Shown here: positions 11,875-23,294 of the stretch, one piece after another
How the letters are laid out: the number at the start of each line of letters is the position of its first letter
Numbering within the stretch: the first letter of the stretch is position 1
Origin: Cymodocea nodosa
Lineage: Eukaryota; Streptophyta; Magnoliopsida; Alismatales; Cymodoceaceae
Assembly (NCBI GenBank): GCA_036874045.1
Contig: CM072339.1
Location: 12,779,501-12,843,500, forward strand
Reading direction: 5' to 3'
Length of the DNA stretch: 64,000 nt
Notes under the pieces: generated by a model
What the model was told of the DNA's origin: nothing
Databases searched by the model: none
What the model saw: the letters and a program-made list of their open reading frames with translations, nothing else
Made by a program: the position numbers and the translations under genes

Positions 11875-12960
11875 ATGGCATATGCTTATGCTTAAAGATT
11901 TCTGAAATCTGTAGTTAGCATATGTGAATTTTGCAATTCGGAAGGTCACGACATTTCTGATTGTTTGAAACTGAGACGATTATAGATGGTTAGATCACAT
12001 GAACAACAAATGAATTATTTTCAATATAATAGAGCTAAGTATGAGAATCCTATGATTTACCCAACTGATAGTCAGTTCAGAATGTGTAATATGTTGAGAG
12101 ACAAAGAAGTTTAGGATAGGTATGACAGACTAGAGTGTAGCTTATAGCAAAACATGAACAAACTAGAACAATATATGTGTCAACAACGAGAAGTCAACCA
12201 ATTAAACTATAAGGAACCATATTCAGAACCTAAAATTGATATCATTTACGAAACTGAAAAATCATAATGAAAATTGATCAAAAATTGAATGTAATGAGAT
12301 TAGATGATCTGGAAAGAAAACTAAAAGCATTGGATGAATATACAATGAAATTACAAGTTATGCAATAGGAAAACACAAATGAAAACTTTCATGTTACAGA
12401 TTTGCATAATTTGCAAGACATACAAACAAAAGAAAATACTAATGCAATAGAATTTAAAGAATGCAATTTAAAACTAAAAATAGTTGAAGATCATAATCAC
12501 GAAAATGATATACAAGAACATCAAGAAAGTAACGAAAATTTGGAAGATGTATGTATAACATTAAGATCTGGAACTGATATACCACTAAGAATTCAAAAAG
12601 AAAATAATATGAAGGTGGAAAAGAGCAAAAATCAAAATGATAATGAAAATGTAATAACTGAAAACTTAGAAATCAATGAAGAAAAATTTGAATCATAAAA
12701 TGAGACTAAAAATGACCAAATAAATCAAATGAAAGAAAAAGAATCTTTTAAATCACAATCATTAGCACCCTATCTTGAAAGATTACAACAAACATTTCCT
12801 AAAAAACAAGAAAAAATTAGAGAAATTTTTGAAAAAGTACAAGTTAACATTCCTTTGTTAGACTTATTGTAGAAAATGCTACCTTGTGTTAAATTTCATA
12901 AGGATTAGTGTACTAAGAAAAGAGAGCGAAAAGTTTTATGGAAAATCTTTTTAGCTGAGC
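11875..12960 (+). pseudogene. Athila-1 gag C-terminal (zinc-knuckle) region
   Basis: The frame starts with ATG only 80 bases after the PBS (MAYAYA, then a stop where the other copies have Gln). It includes a CCHC zinc knuckle CEFCNSEGHDISDC (C-x2-C-x4-H-x4-C), which binds RNA in nucleocapsid. A long acidic, Asn/Lys-rich linker follows and leads into protease. No capsid domain precedes the knuckle, and the Athila-2 and Athila-3 copies start in the same way, so this is a family trait. Several stops, mostly TAG/TAA at former Gln or Trp codons, break the frame. Confidence 0.85.
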
Positions 12961-13680
12961 AAAGTAGTTCCCTATTTTTGCCACAAATTCCTAAAAAGTT
13001 ATCTGATCTTGGAATTCCTATTGTATCATGCATCATAGGAAATATCATTCTAGAAAGAACCTTAATAGACCTAGGTGCAGGTATAAATGTTATGCCAAGT
13101 GATATATTTGTATCCTTAGGATTAGAAGGCTTAATCCCTACTAGGACTGTTATTCAATTAGTTGATAGAAGTATAAGATACCCTAGAGGAAAAATAGAAG
13201 ATGTCTTAATTAAAATCAAAAACTTTATATATCCTATTGATATTGTAATTTTGGATTCCCAACAAATTAAGTATAAAAACAGTGAGACATCTTTAATTTT
13301 GGGAATACTATTTTTAGCAACATCAGAGGCTGTTATTAATTGTAAAACTAGAGTAATGAAGTTAGCATATGGTAATGAGGATACTCAATTAAACATTTTC
13401 AAACCCGAAAAGTTTGAGGAGTTAGAAATGTCCTTACATACTATAGACTTTTTAGAAGATGAAAGAGATATGCTAGATGATGTGATTCAAGAAGAATTAA
13501 ATAAGCAACTCAATTCTGAAACTTTAGAAGAAAGTGAAAGTATAAATATAGAAGGAGATTAGGAAGAAATTAATTTAGAAAATTATGATGTTCAATTAGG
13601 AGCTCTAGCTTCTGATGGGCAATAGTTACAATTAAAACCTTTACCTCCTGAATTAACCTATATATTTCTAGAAGAAAAAT
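12961..13680 (+). pseudogene. Athila-1 aspartic protease region
   Basis: The open stretch 12978-13562 carries the retropepsin active-site motif in its Athila form, LIDLGAGINVMP (usual: DLGAS). It is followed by QLVDRSIRYPRGKIEDVLIK and a downstream flap/LILG motif in which the usual GRPFLATSG is altered to GILFLATSE. The protease would release mature proteins from the polyprotein. A stop at 13560 and others after it separate it from RT. Confidence 0.85.
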
Positions 13681-14744
13681 GAACATGTCCAATCATTATT
13701 GCTTCAGATTTAAAAGAGGATTAAATTGCTAAATTAAAAGATGTAGTAAAAACTTATAAAGAAGCAATAGGATGGACTATGACTGATATAAAAGGGTTAA
13801 GTGCAATTTTATGTTGTCATCACATATATTTAGAAGAGAATGCTAAACTAGTTCGAATTCCTGAGAGGAGATTAAATCCAAACCTGAAAGAAGTAGTCAG
13901 GAAGGAAATAGTGAAATAGTTAGATAATGATGTAATTTATCTGATTTCTGATAGCTCATGGGTTAGTCCAATCCATGTAGTTCCCAAGAAATCAAGATTA
14001 ATAGTTATTAGGAATGAAAGTCAAGACTTGATACCTATTAGAATTCAATCAGGTTGGAGAGTGTGTATAGACTATAGAAAGTTGAATGCTGTGACTAGGA
14101 AATATCATTTTCTCTTACATTTCATAGATCAAATGCTAGAAAAATTAGCAAGACAAGAATATTTTTGTTTCCTAGACGGGTATTCAGGATATAACCAAGT
14201 CTTAGTAGCATTAGAGGATCAAGCGAAAACAACTTTCACCTATCCTAATGGAACTTATGCTTTTAAGAGAATGTCATTCAGATTATGCAATGCACCAGCC
14301 ACCTTTCAAAGGTGTATGTATGGCATATTCACTAGAATAATTGAAGATTTTTTAGAAATATTTATGGATGATTTTACTGTTTATGGAATTTTGTATGAAG
14401 TGTGTTTAAACAATTTAGACCAAATATTAAAATGTTGTGTGGAAAAAAGTTTGGTTCTAAATTAGGAAAAATGTCACTTTATGGTTAAACAAGGAATAGT
14501 CTTGGGACATGTTGTTTCAAAGAAAGGTTTGGAAGTAGATAAAGCTAAAATAGAAGTAATTTCTAATTTACCAAGATTATTATTATTACAAGAATTGATC
14601 CGATGGATATTATTATTACAAGAATTTGATCTAGAAATTAAAAATAAAAAAGGTTGTGAGAATGTAGTAGCAGATCATTTATCAAGATTACAAGTAGAAA
14701 AATCAAATATTGAAATTAAGGATAATTTTCCTGATGAACAATGA
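13681..14744 (+). pseudogene. Athila-1 reverse transcriptase with RNase H deleted
   Basis: RT copies the element RNA into cDNA. The fingers and palm are visible, including [19 protein letters not shown], the Athila-type active site FMDDFTVYG (about 14362-14388) and [12 protein letters not shown]. At about 14566-14598 the sequence jumps from the connection region (ISNLP) straight to [16 protein letters not shown], deleting about 180 residues and so nearly all of RNase H. The join carries a duplicated 'ttattattacaagaatt', which points to slippage or template switching. The product could not make full cDNA. Confidence 0.9.
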
Positions 14745-16075
14745 ATGACCATCAACACAATGCCTTGGTATGCAGACATAGTTAATTACTTAGTTACTGG
14801 TTTAACACCTAAGGATTGGAATAGACAAGATAAGAAATTGTTCTTTTCAAGAGTAAAATATTACTATTGGGAAGACCCATACTTATTTAAGAAACGTCAT
14901 GATCTGGTTTTAAGGAGGTGTGTTCTAGAAACTGAATATCAGAGCATATTATCTTTCTGCCATGACCAAGCATGTGGAGGGCATTTTGGTTCAGGGAAAA
15001 CTATTACTAAAATTCTGCAATGTGGATTTTATTGGCCAACACTATTCAAAGATGCTCATAAATATTTCTTAAATTATTTAAGATGTCAACAAATAGGAAG
15101 AATATCAAAGAGGAATATGTTGCCTCTTAATCCTATTATTGAAGTTGAAATCTTTGATGTGTGGGGAATAGATTTTATGGGTTCATTTCCTATGTCTAAT
15201 CAATTTAATTATATATTGTTAGGGGTGGATTATGTATCTAAATGGATAGAAGTTATTCCTACAAAAACTAATGACAACAAAGTGGTAATACATTTTATAA
15301 GAACTAATATAATTGCTAGATTTGGAATACCTAAAGCTATTATCAGTGATAGAGGAATTCATTTCTGTAATAGAAGTTTTGAAGTCTTAATGAAGAAATA
15401 TGGAGTAAATCATAAAATTACAACATCATATCATCCGCAAACAAGTGGACAAGTAGAAAGTGCAAATAAACAAATTAAGTTAATCTTAGAAAAAGTAGTA
15501 AATCCTACTAGAATAGATTGGGCTAATAGATTGATAGATATACTTTGAGCTTATAGAACTGCTTATAAGACAAGCTTAGGTATGTCAACTTTTAAGCTAA
15601 TATATGGAAAAAGTTGTCATTTACTGGTTAAAATTAAACATAAAGCTTATTGGGCATTAAAAACTCTGAACACTAATTTAAATCAAGCTGTTGAGAATAA
15701 AAAAATACAATTGATTGAATTAGAAAAATTTAGGAATGAAGCTTATTCAAAAATTGTAAGACAAAAAGAGAAAATGAAGTTCTAGCATGATAGGAAAATT
15801 ATTCTAAAAACCTTTGAAATAGGACAAGTATATCTTTACATGACTAGACTCAATAACCATCTAGGAAAATTAAGATCTAGATGGGCAGGACCTTACATAG
15901 TTCGAAATATTTATCCCTATGGAGTTATTGAAATTGAAAATCCTAAAAATCAGAATATATTTAAAGTAAATGGACAAAGACTTAGACCTATTTTGAAAAT
16001 ATCAAAAAGTTCTTTTGGAATTATAGAAGAAGTAAGAGTAGAAGACTACTCGAGTAAGAGTAAGAAGGAAATTTC
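14745..16075 (+). pseudogene. Athila-1 integrase
   Basis: The frame 14745-15548 holds the N-terminal His region (CHDQACGGHFGSGKT) and the core with Asp (WGIDFMG), Asp (IISDRGIHF) and Glu (SGQVESANK). The core is broken by a TGA at 15546 where sister copies have Trp, and continues in 15582-15785. The C-terminal part (15840-16060; LRSRWAGPYIV, then IFKVNGQRLRPI) is the usual end of Athila integrase. It is about 95% similar by eye to the copy at 8560-9832. Confidence 0.9.
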
Positions 16076-16078
16076 TAA

Positions 16079-16101
16079 ATATATATATATATATATATAT
16101 A
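16079..16101. repeat. (AT)n microsatellite
   Basis: About eleven AT dinucleotides lie just after the end of the integrase frame. Athila-2 has a similar AT run at the equivalent place (about 33945-33965). Confidence 0.9.
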
Positions 16102-16763
16102 AACCATATTTAAACATAGTCACGGTTCAACCGAAAGGAATTATCAGTTTTAGCGAAACATATTTTAAAAGAAAAAAATCGTTGCAGTTCAATTGATAGG
16201 ATCCATCGGTCTGACCGAAACATAAAAAAAAAATCTATATATTATATTTAGTTTAATGTCAGTGTTACCAAAGTATAGTATAGGTTCAACCAACAGAAAA
16301 AAAAAGAAAATATTTAATTTCGGTTCAACCGAGGAATATAATGGTTTGACTGAAAAATTTTAAAATGTTGGAAAATTAAGAATTGGTTAGACCGAAAATT
16401 CTTTAGTCTTGACCGAAGTAAAAAGTTTTATTTTATGTATTTTTATTAGATATAACTTTACAGAAAGTCCATTGAATTACACTTAACTTAATGAACTTAC
16501 TTCGTTGAGGTTAACAATTTTACCCCATTGAGTTAACTATAACTCAACGGAGTACTATAGTTAAGTCCATAGACTTAGTTTGTGGAGTTAACCATGATTC
16601 CACGGATGAGAGCGAGAGTTTGTGTGGGAAATGACTCGATTACCCGCCTAAAGTTAGGGCTTATTTATACTTAACTTAGGGTTTGGGGGCATTATCTGCA
16701 GAATCATTTAGAACTTAGACCATTAGAGATCAGAGTGATTCCGTTCTGTTGCGTAACTCCACG
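16102..16763 (+). other. Athila-1 pol to env-like spacer with two kinds of dyad
   Basis: No ORF is present. 16115-16430 contains at least six degenerate dyads of the form CGGTTCAACCG or CGGTCTGACCG. 16455-16620 contains five or more TTGAGTTA/TAACTCAA arms, some paired as inverted repeats a few bases apart. The same order is kept at 33487-34040, 52832-53430 and 7841-8559. A role as promoter or processing region for the downstream ORF is possible but is only inference. Confidence 0.7.
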
Positions 16764-17420
16764 ATGGCAAAGATGACACCAGAATTCTGGGAGGCTACAG
16801 TTGACACTTCAGAATTTCTTAAAGATTCAGAGGAATGACACACAAGGTAGAAAATCAGGAATACGATGAGGGAAAAAGAGCTTCAAAAGGTAGAATCTGA
16901 CATTTTCTACTAAAGGAAAGTGTTAGTTGATTTAGGCATAAAAATACCTTAGATGATGGAAACTAGAATCAAAGTTGCTATGGAAGTTACTGTAAGCAGA
17001 GAGAGAAGAATAAGGCCAAATAATGAAGTTTCCCTAGAATTGATCCAACGTAAGTCCCAACTCTGGTTCAAAACACATATAGGTAGACAGACTCAGTGGG
17101 CAATCTGCGAGCAACAAAGGAAAGAAAATGAAGAACAAGCAACTGAAAAATAAGAGGAGCTGATTGTTGAAAGACTTGTCCCTAAGGAATAGTAGCTAGG
17201 ACCTTCAGTTCCACCACCAAGGCCGTTAGAAAGAGTAGCAATTTTGGGGCCTTCTACTAAGGAAGAAATAAGAGAATTTCAAGAATTGGTTCAAATTGGA
17301 AAAGATCAAGGAGAACCAGAAGAGTTGGTAGTAGCTATAGCACATTTGGTGTTTGATGCACGGCGCAAAAAGAGGGCTGTAGAAAAGTTGAAAGCCCATT
17401 ATAAAATTAAAGTTGAACAG
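16764..17420 (+). pseudogene. Athila-1 env-position ORF, part 1 (interrupted)
   Basis: The likely start is ATG 16764 (MAKMTPEFWE), matching MRKMTPKFWE in Athila-2. It encodes a charged, coiled-coil-prone protein with no recognisable enzyme motif. The reading continues through YKIKVEQ to 17420, where the SIRE element inserts; the ORF resumes at 41264 with HQEATA. Three or more stops (for example at 16838 and 17150) break it. This ORF occupies the position of env in Athila/Calypso elements, but no signal peptide was seen here and an envelope role is not shown. Confidence 0.8.
17416..17420. other. Target site duplication AACAG, left copy (right copy 41259-41263)
   Basis: AACAG directly precedes the SIRE LTR at 17421 and is repeated directly after the other LTR at 41259-41263. 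This shows that 17421-41258 is a single integration event into the Athila-1 env-like ORF. Confidence 0.92.
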
Positions 17421-19114
17421 TGTAGGATCGTATGGCTACACAAGAGGGGGGTGAATTGTGTATCTTTAATATTTTCTGAAATATAATTGAAACTTTAAAA
17501 CTCAAAAACAAGTCGAGACATTGTTTTCATAAAATCATTTTTATTCAAGGCTTCAATTACAATATACAATTCAATTCTCCTCAGAAATTGTAGATGCAAT
17601 TATATCTCGATACCATGTATCATCTAAACAATTTCATAACTACAAACAGAGAAAACTAATTTGCGGAATTTAAAACATTTCTCCTTGTTTGAGATCTTTC
17701 TTCTTCTTCTTTTTCTTCTTTAGCAATTCTTCAATGACGAATATCTTGTCTTTCTCTACTTCACCGAATTTGCTTTCTTCTGATACTTTAAATCTTCAGT
17801 GACATAAATAATACATTTTTCTGCTTCACTGAATTTTCTTCCACTTGAGACTTCAAATCTTTAATGACATATATCTTACCATTTTCTGCTTCATTGAATT
17901 TTCTTCCACCTAAGACTTCAAATCTTCAATGACATATATCTTACCATTTTTTGCTTCATTGAATTTTCTTCCACCTGAGAGATTTTCCTGAAGAGGTGTT
18001 TTTGATCCCTAAAAAAGATTTTTCTTTTGATGTGTAGGGATTGATCCTTGAAAGGATTTTTCTTTTTGTGTGCAATGATTGTTTGATCAACGAGAACTCT
18101 ATGCCTTTTACACTGTATCTTCATTTCATGTATATCCTTCACGTTTAACCACTACTAGTTTTCCACTTCTTCATGTCTTTTCTTTTTCCTTCATCGAAAC
18201 ACACACGTTCTGACCCACGTTTACATTTTGAATTTTCTTTAATCACTAGTCCTGGATATCTGAAAAATTTCCTGCAAAATAAACTTTCTCGTCCAAAATC
18301 TTTCATCAAGCGTAATAAGAAGTTGTTACTTTAATGTTAACTAAATGAGTAACACAAGTATATATATATAACTTAACGAGTTTCTCATGTGCAATTTCAT
18401 GTGACAAGTACTGTAGCTAACACAACGAACTAAGTCTGTGGTGTTACGCTAACTCAACGAACCAGCTTAACCTTTCTTTTGGAAGGTTAAACGATAACTC
18501 ACCGAAAACTGTTTAAGTTTCGGATAGTTACGGTTGTAAGTCTCCGAAAAACTCTTTTTACCATAAAACTAGTGAGACACATGTCAAGACCTGAAAACAT
18601 GACTTAAGTTATCTTTTGAATAGTTACGACTGTAAGTCTTCAAAAAAACTTTAACTCACCGATTCAGTAATTAACAAATGTTTTTATAATAAGAATTTTA
18701 CCACGTGCAAAAATAACAACTTAAGTTTATAATGCTAACCTAACGCATTGCCTTAGTGTTCAATATAGCAATTCAATGCGTTTAGATATGCTAACTTAAC
18801 GAGTTAAACATGTGCACCTCACGTGATATAATACAACATTTGTAACTTATAATTTCACCACGTGTATAACACTAACTTTAAAACATATCATGCTTTTCAA
18901 TAAAAACACACGTTAACTTAACGTTTAGTTGAATGAGAAATTAATGCAACGAAACGACTAGTTATTAACTTCAGATCCAATAAAAACAAGTATTTATATC
19001 AGTAATCTTTTTTTGTATTAACTAATGATTTTAATTTCTTTTCACAAGCAATAGTAATTGAGCAAATATGATTATTTTCATTCAGCACACATCATCAAAA
19101 CAAAATACTCAACA
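17421..19114 (-). repeat. 3' LTR of the SIRE-type element
   Basis: The LTR is 1694 bp. On the minus strand it starts TGTTGAGTATTTTGTTTTGA and ends CGATCCTACA. It holds three to four 65-bp tandem repeats (17760-17985), TAACTCAACGA/GGATAGTT/CTTAAGT modules and a G-box-like CACGTG. The TATA box is altered here (minus-strand TGTAAAAG near 18107), unlike the 5' LTR copy. The counterpart is 25385-26865 plus 41042-41258. Confidence 0.92.
17760..17985 (-). repeat. 65-bp tandem repeats in the SIRE LTR
   Basis: Three to four imperfect units of about 65 bp, each containing TTCTTCCACCTGAGACTTCA and ending near GCTTCATTGAA. They are repeated in the other two 3'-complete SIRE LTRs at about 25725-25940 and, in plus orientation, 60770-60960. 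They lie downstream of the TATA box and so in the transcribed leader part of the LTR. Confidence 0.85.
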
Positions 19115-19130
19115 ATCTCCCCCTTTTTGA
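19115..19130 (-). other. Polypurine tract of the SIRE-type element
   Basis: The minus strand reads TCAAAAAGGGGGAGAT directly before the TGTTGAG of the 3' LTR. It is the expected primer for plus-strand DNA synthesis. Confidence 0.9.
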
Positions 19131-19606
19131 TGATGACAAAACCATATTAAATCAATTATGAAATATGTTTAACTCAACAAAGTACCTTTGTTGGGTTAAC
19201 TTTTAATTCAACAAACTTATTTGTTGACTTAAGTCTACTTAAGCTTATTTCTATTATTTGTGTAAATTTTACCTCTCAGAATTAAAACTCTTAGATGTTA
19301 ATAATTATATATGTATTAGTTTTCTAATTATCATCTATCAGATTACAATAACCATTTAAATATCATCTCCCTTTATAATATATGCAATTAAGATCATAAT
19401 CATCTTTTTATAATATTTCTCCCCCTTTTTGTCATTAATCAAAAAGATAATTACAGGGAATATATATATATAAGAGATATATTTACAACAACAATTTCTG
19501 TAAACAAGAATAATAATTGAACACATTTACAGAAAAATGTATTGTTCAATGAATCAAACAAGCAATACAAACATTACATTTTGTATTCAAGAACAAACAA
19601 AAATAG
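19131..19606 (-). other. SIRE noncoding region between env-like ORF and PPT
   Basis: AT-rich sequence with no supported ORF. It contains a second purine-rich run near 19420 (minus-strand AAAAAGGGGGAGA) and one TTGAGTTA-like dyad near 19165-19215. Confidence 0.7.
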
Positions 19607-21708
19607 TTATCGAGCTCTCCTAAGTATATTACTTATAGCATTACATATTTTATCTCCTAGATGTCTAATATCATTTCTGATGTCATTAAGTACTACATCT
19701 AAGTCAGGAGGTAGCTGGGTTTGATGTTCTGCTTGAACTGAATAACTTTGTTGTTGTTGTTGTATATGGTGTGTACAGTTAGGTTGTTGTTGTGGTTGTC
19801 GTTGAGGTTTATGCATGGCCTGGAATTTTTGCAAATCTTTAACACTAAATGCTCTCATGCCTTTAGTTTCAAAGGGCCAGTTGGATAAATTCAATTAGCT
19901 TACTAGGATTCTACATACAACATCACCATAAAATAACTTTGAACTCATATGCTGTAGTTGAGAAGTAAAAATATCAAACCAATTGATTTGAATTCTATTC
20001 AGCAAACCATAAGTTGCATATAAACAACTTCTGCTGGCTTCCATATTGTGTTCAACTCTCTGAAATAAATTGGCATGCAATATATTTGCAATAAACCTTG
20101 CCTCTACATTCAGATTTTCCATTAATCTCATTTCAGAATATACATATGGAATTTTTGATAAAGACTAAATGTTCCATTCCAGTTATCTAATTATGTCAAA
20201 TCTGTTTGTGACAACAACACCTTCATTCTTTAATCCCAAAACTTCAAAAATTAATTCAAGAGACAATATTAACTCCTGTTTATTTATTTGAGTTTTTAGT
20301 ATATTTTCATTCTTGACCAAATTGCTATAAAAAGGTGCAATAAGCTTTGTGTATTACTTCCATTTCGTTCCTACTGGCAAGAATTGAATGAGGCATTGAA
20401 ACTCAAATAGATCTCTTATGTCCATCAAATTTTTGAACTTTATTGGACGAGCATGCATAATCTGACATGTAATCAGATTATTGTATTTCTGCAATGCTTC
20501 TTCAGATATAAAATGAATTGAATTACCTTGAATTTGTAATACTGTACACAAAGAAGGTGATACTTGAAGCCGTGATTCAGAGTTTAATTCATCTTCAGGA
20601 ACCTCTTCTTCAAAATGAATGTCATGTTGTTCCTCTTCCAAAATATTATCTTGAAGCTGCTTAGGTAAGCTTGATTATTCAGCTTCAACAGTGTTAGGAA
20701 CATCTTCAATATACTCAACATTCATCTTTTCAATATCTGCTACTCCAAACAATTCAGCCTGTGAACTAGTTACTACCTTAACATTTTCAATTATATCTGC
20801 AATAACTTGTTCAATATTAGGTGTCTGATGCTCTGATTTGTCAATTTCTACATCATTAGGACTTTTACTAATAGAAAAACTTGAGCTCATATTTGACTTG
20901 TATTTCTTCTCAAGCTTTCTAGCAAGGGTAAATAAAGTCTCATTATCATCATCAGTTTTAGTGTGTTCGGAACTGATGAGTTTATCAGATGCACAATAAA
21001 GTACAATGTCTAGACATACATTTTCCTTTGGAAATAAATTTTCATTTGATTGTCTTTTTTTAATAGACTTTGTTTCCTTAGACATAATTTTTCTGACTTT
21101 TCTTCTTCGATAACATTTCTGTTTCTCCTCTTCAAGTATTGCATTTTTCTTTTCAAATTGCTCCATAAAAGTTTTCTGCTTTAATTCTTCTAAGGCACTC
21201 TCAATTGCTACGGCCTTTCGAAGACTGTCAACTTTTGTTTTGTCTACAGTAATATTTGATTCTACTTGTTTTGAATATAAAGGAGTAGGGATAGCTGATT
21301 CATGCTCTTCCTCAAATGCATGTAGTCTAGTACCATTTATTGGTGTTTGAGGAGTTCTAGTTGAAGTACCTACACATTTTTCCAAATATTTTGTATACTG
21401 CTCGAGAAATGCAATCTCAGCACATTTCATTCTGTATTCTCTATCAAATTTACTACGAATACCCATGTAATATTTGCATCAGCATTTTGAAGTTCTTGTC
21501 TAACTTCATTCAGTATACCTTCAGGAAAGAAATATTCGCTATAAATTTCTGCTAACCTTTTGTCTACTCGAAATATTTTCTTGAACCAAGTGCGTGGAAT
21601 TTCATCATTCTCTATTTCTTTTTCTTTTGCATCTCCTCTACTTTTGCCTTTTCCTCTGCCACGACCTTTGTAGAACTTGGAGACCATTGTCGCAGATTGG
21701 AACAACAA
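19607..21708 (-). pseudogene. SIRE env-position ORF related to the Athila post-pol ORF
   Basis: It begins near ATG 21708 or 21687 (MVSKFYKGRGRGKGK, basic) and continues through a Lys/Glu-rich coiled-coil-like section (20675-21466). A globular domain follows (20641-19895) and then a Gln-rich tail (19894-19607, including PQRQPQQQP). Frameshifts near 21450 and 19900 and stops near 20660, 20355 and 20165 break it. The globular part shares a clear series of positions with the Athila ORF: FEFQCLIQFLP against FEFQGLLQFIS, FYSNL against FYANL, GLKNEG in both, and NRIQINW...KLFYGD in both. It resembles the 'putative plant transposon protein' domain family. No signal peptide or membrane segment was seen, so an envelope role is not supported. 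Confidence 0.82.
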
Positions 21709-22199
21709 GTGGGAAAAATTTTCTTAACAAAGTTTACAAATAACCTAAGTGCTCGTGTAGTAAGTGTTTAAATAGGATTTTAGGCGAATAACTCAACGTG
21801 AAGAGAAGTCGGGTTTAGATATTAAATAAATATTGAATAAAGTTTATTCAATCAAGGTACCCGAAATATTCAAGTATAACTCGTTGAGTTAACTAACCTA
21901 ACGAGTAAAACGCTATCTAGAGGTAGTTTTACACGTTACCTTATCTAATATAACGTCTAGTTAGTACACTTAAAATAATTTTCGGATGCTTCCAACTGAA
22001 ACATTTTGAATACAACACATATGCTAAACTTAACATTATCTTGAGAACATTGTAAACTATTCGAACATTTTTGTCCTTGGAATCTAAAATAGTTTGTTTG
22101 TCTTTTTAAATTATTTCATCAAGATTTTAAGAGGACATTAATTCAAATTAACCAAGATTTGTATTATGAATTATATTAATTAGTTTTCGATATTGTTAA
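21709..22199 (-). other. SIRE noncoding segment upstream of the env-like ORF
   Basis: No gene. It contains TTGAGTTA/CTTAACG dyads at about 21870-21910 and GGAT/TTCGGATGC motifs similar to those in the LTRs. It lies between the shared 1-kb block and the env-like ORF. Confidence 0.6.
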
Positions 22200-23230
22200 T
22201 CCTCCCCCTACAAATATACTTCAAATATATTCAATCAAAATACAAAATATACTTATAGTGACAATAGATGTTGAGTATAACTATATTTTAAATTTTCGTT
22301 TCAGAAACTTCCGTTATTCTAACATCATCAAAAATGATTTCCAAAATCAATTTCTACTGTATATGAATCAAAACACAACTTTTAACTCAATATGATTAAT
22401 TCAAGGAGAATAAAAGAATGTATCTCAAATAAACGTTTTCAAAAGTACTAATGTTGATTCAATAAATCAATAGTCATATTGGTAGAAACTATAAGCAATT
22501 CAAAGATATCTGTAATTAATGAAACAATTGTTTTTGTACTATAAACTAAAGCGCAATTTTTTTTATTATTTTTAAAAATAGTAAATATTCATAATTTTCT
22601 TTAAAAGTTAGTTTGAAAAGCTTGAATCATACAAGAGCTTTCTAATGTACTTGTGTAATGAGCTTTCAGTCAACAATCCTAGATCTAATCAGGACCTTAG
22701 GTTGCCAGATTTAAAGAATCCTTTTTTAGGACAACAATCCTTACATACCTATCTACTCAAGTACAAAAGGCTCGTGATTAAACTGATCAATAAACTCTCA
22801 AAGATTTTCACTTTGTAAGCACTTTTCATTTTAAGCACAATATATATGCATTCCATTAATATAGACGCAATAAAACACAAATCTCTTACAATTTTTACTT
22901 CTATGATTATACTAAGAATATGAATCAGTTTCAATAAGCATATACTTTTGATTAATAATTTAAGATGCATTACATATAACTTATTCTACAAGTTTAATCA
23001 ATTAAGTCAAATTTATGCATGATCATATGCATTTTCTTTGATTCAAAGAAAACATTTAATCAAAATTTCAGAATGTCAGAAGTATTTAATGTTTTTCATT
23101 TACACTTCCATTTAAAATCGTAAAAACCATTAAAATTGATAAACTACTTAAAATCAATAAGATACTACTATGATTTTACAATAAATACATAGTATCTTAA
23201 GCAGTAGTTTAGATATTTATGATGAGTATA
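22200..23230 (-). repeat. Conserved ~1 kb noncoding block, SIRE copy
   Basis: It has no ORF, yet is collinear with 27290-28490 in Athila-2 and, in plus orientation, 47040-48300 in Athila-1. The best-kept core (22618-22800) contains CAACAATCCTAGATC, TTAGGTTGCCAGATTT, CAACAATCCTTACATACC and CAAGTACAAAAGGCTCGTGA, all present in the Athila copies. Here it sits between RNase H and the env-like ORF; in Athila it sits between the F-box gene and the PPT. Its origin and role are unknown. Confidence 0.85.
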
Positions 23231-23294
23231 TAATATCTATGAGGTGAACAACATCATCAATAATATTTATTTTTTTATGTGGAGTTTAAGCATT

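Noticed and set aside
16455..16620. CRISPR-like reading of the repeated TAACTCAACG words
   Set aside because: The words are irregularly spaced, vary in sequence and orientation, and occur in LTRs and spacers of plant retroelements. No cas genes are present and the DNA is eukaryotic.
16764..17420. Calling the post-pol ORF a true envelope gene
   Set aside because: No signal peptide, transmembrane segment or glycosylation-rich ectodomain could be seen. Only its position matches env.
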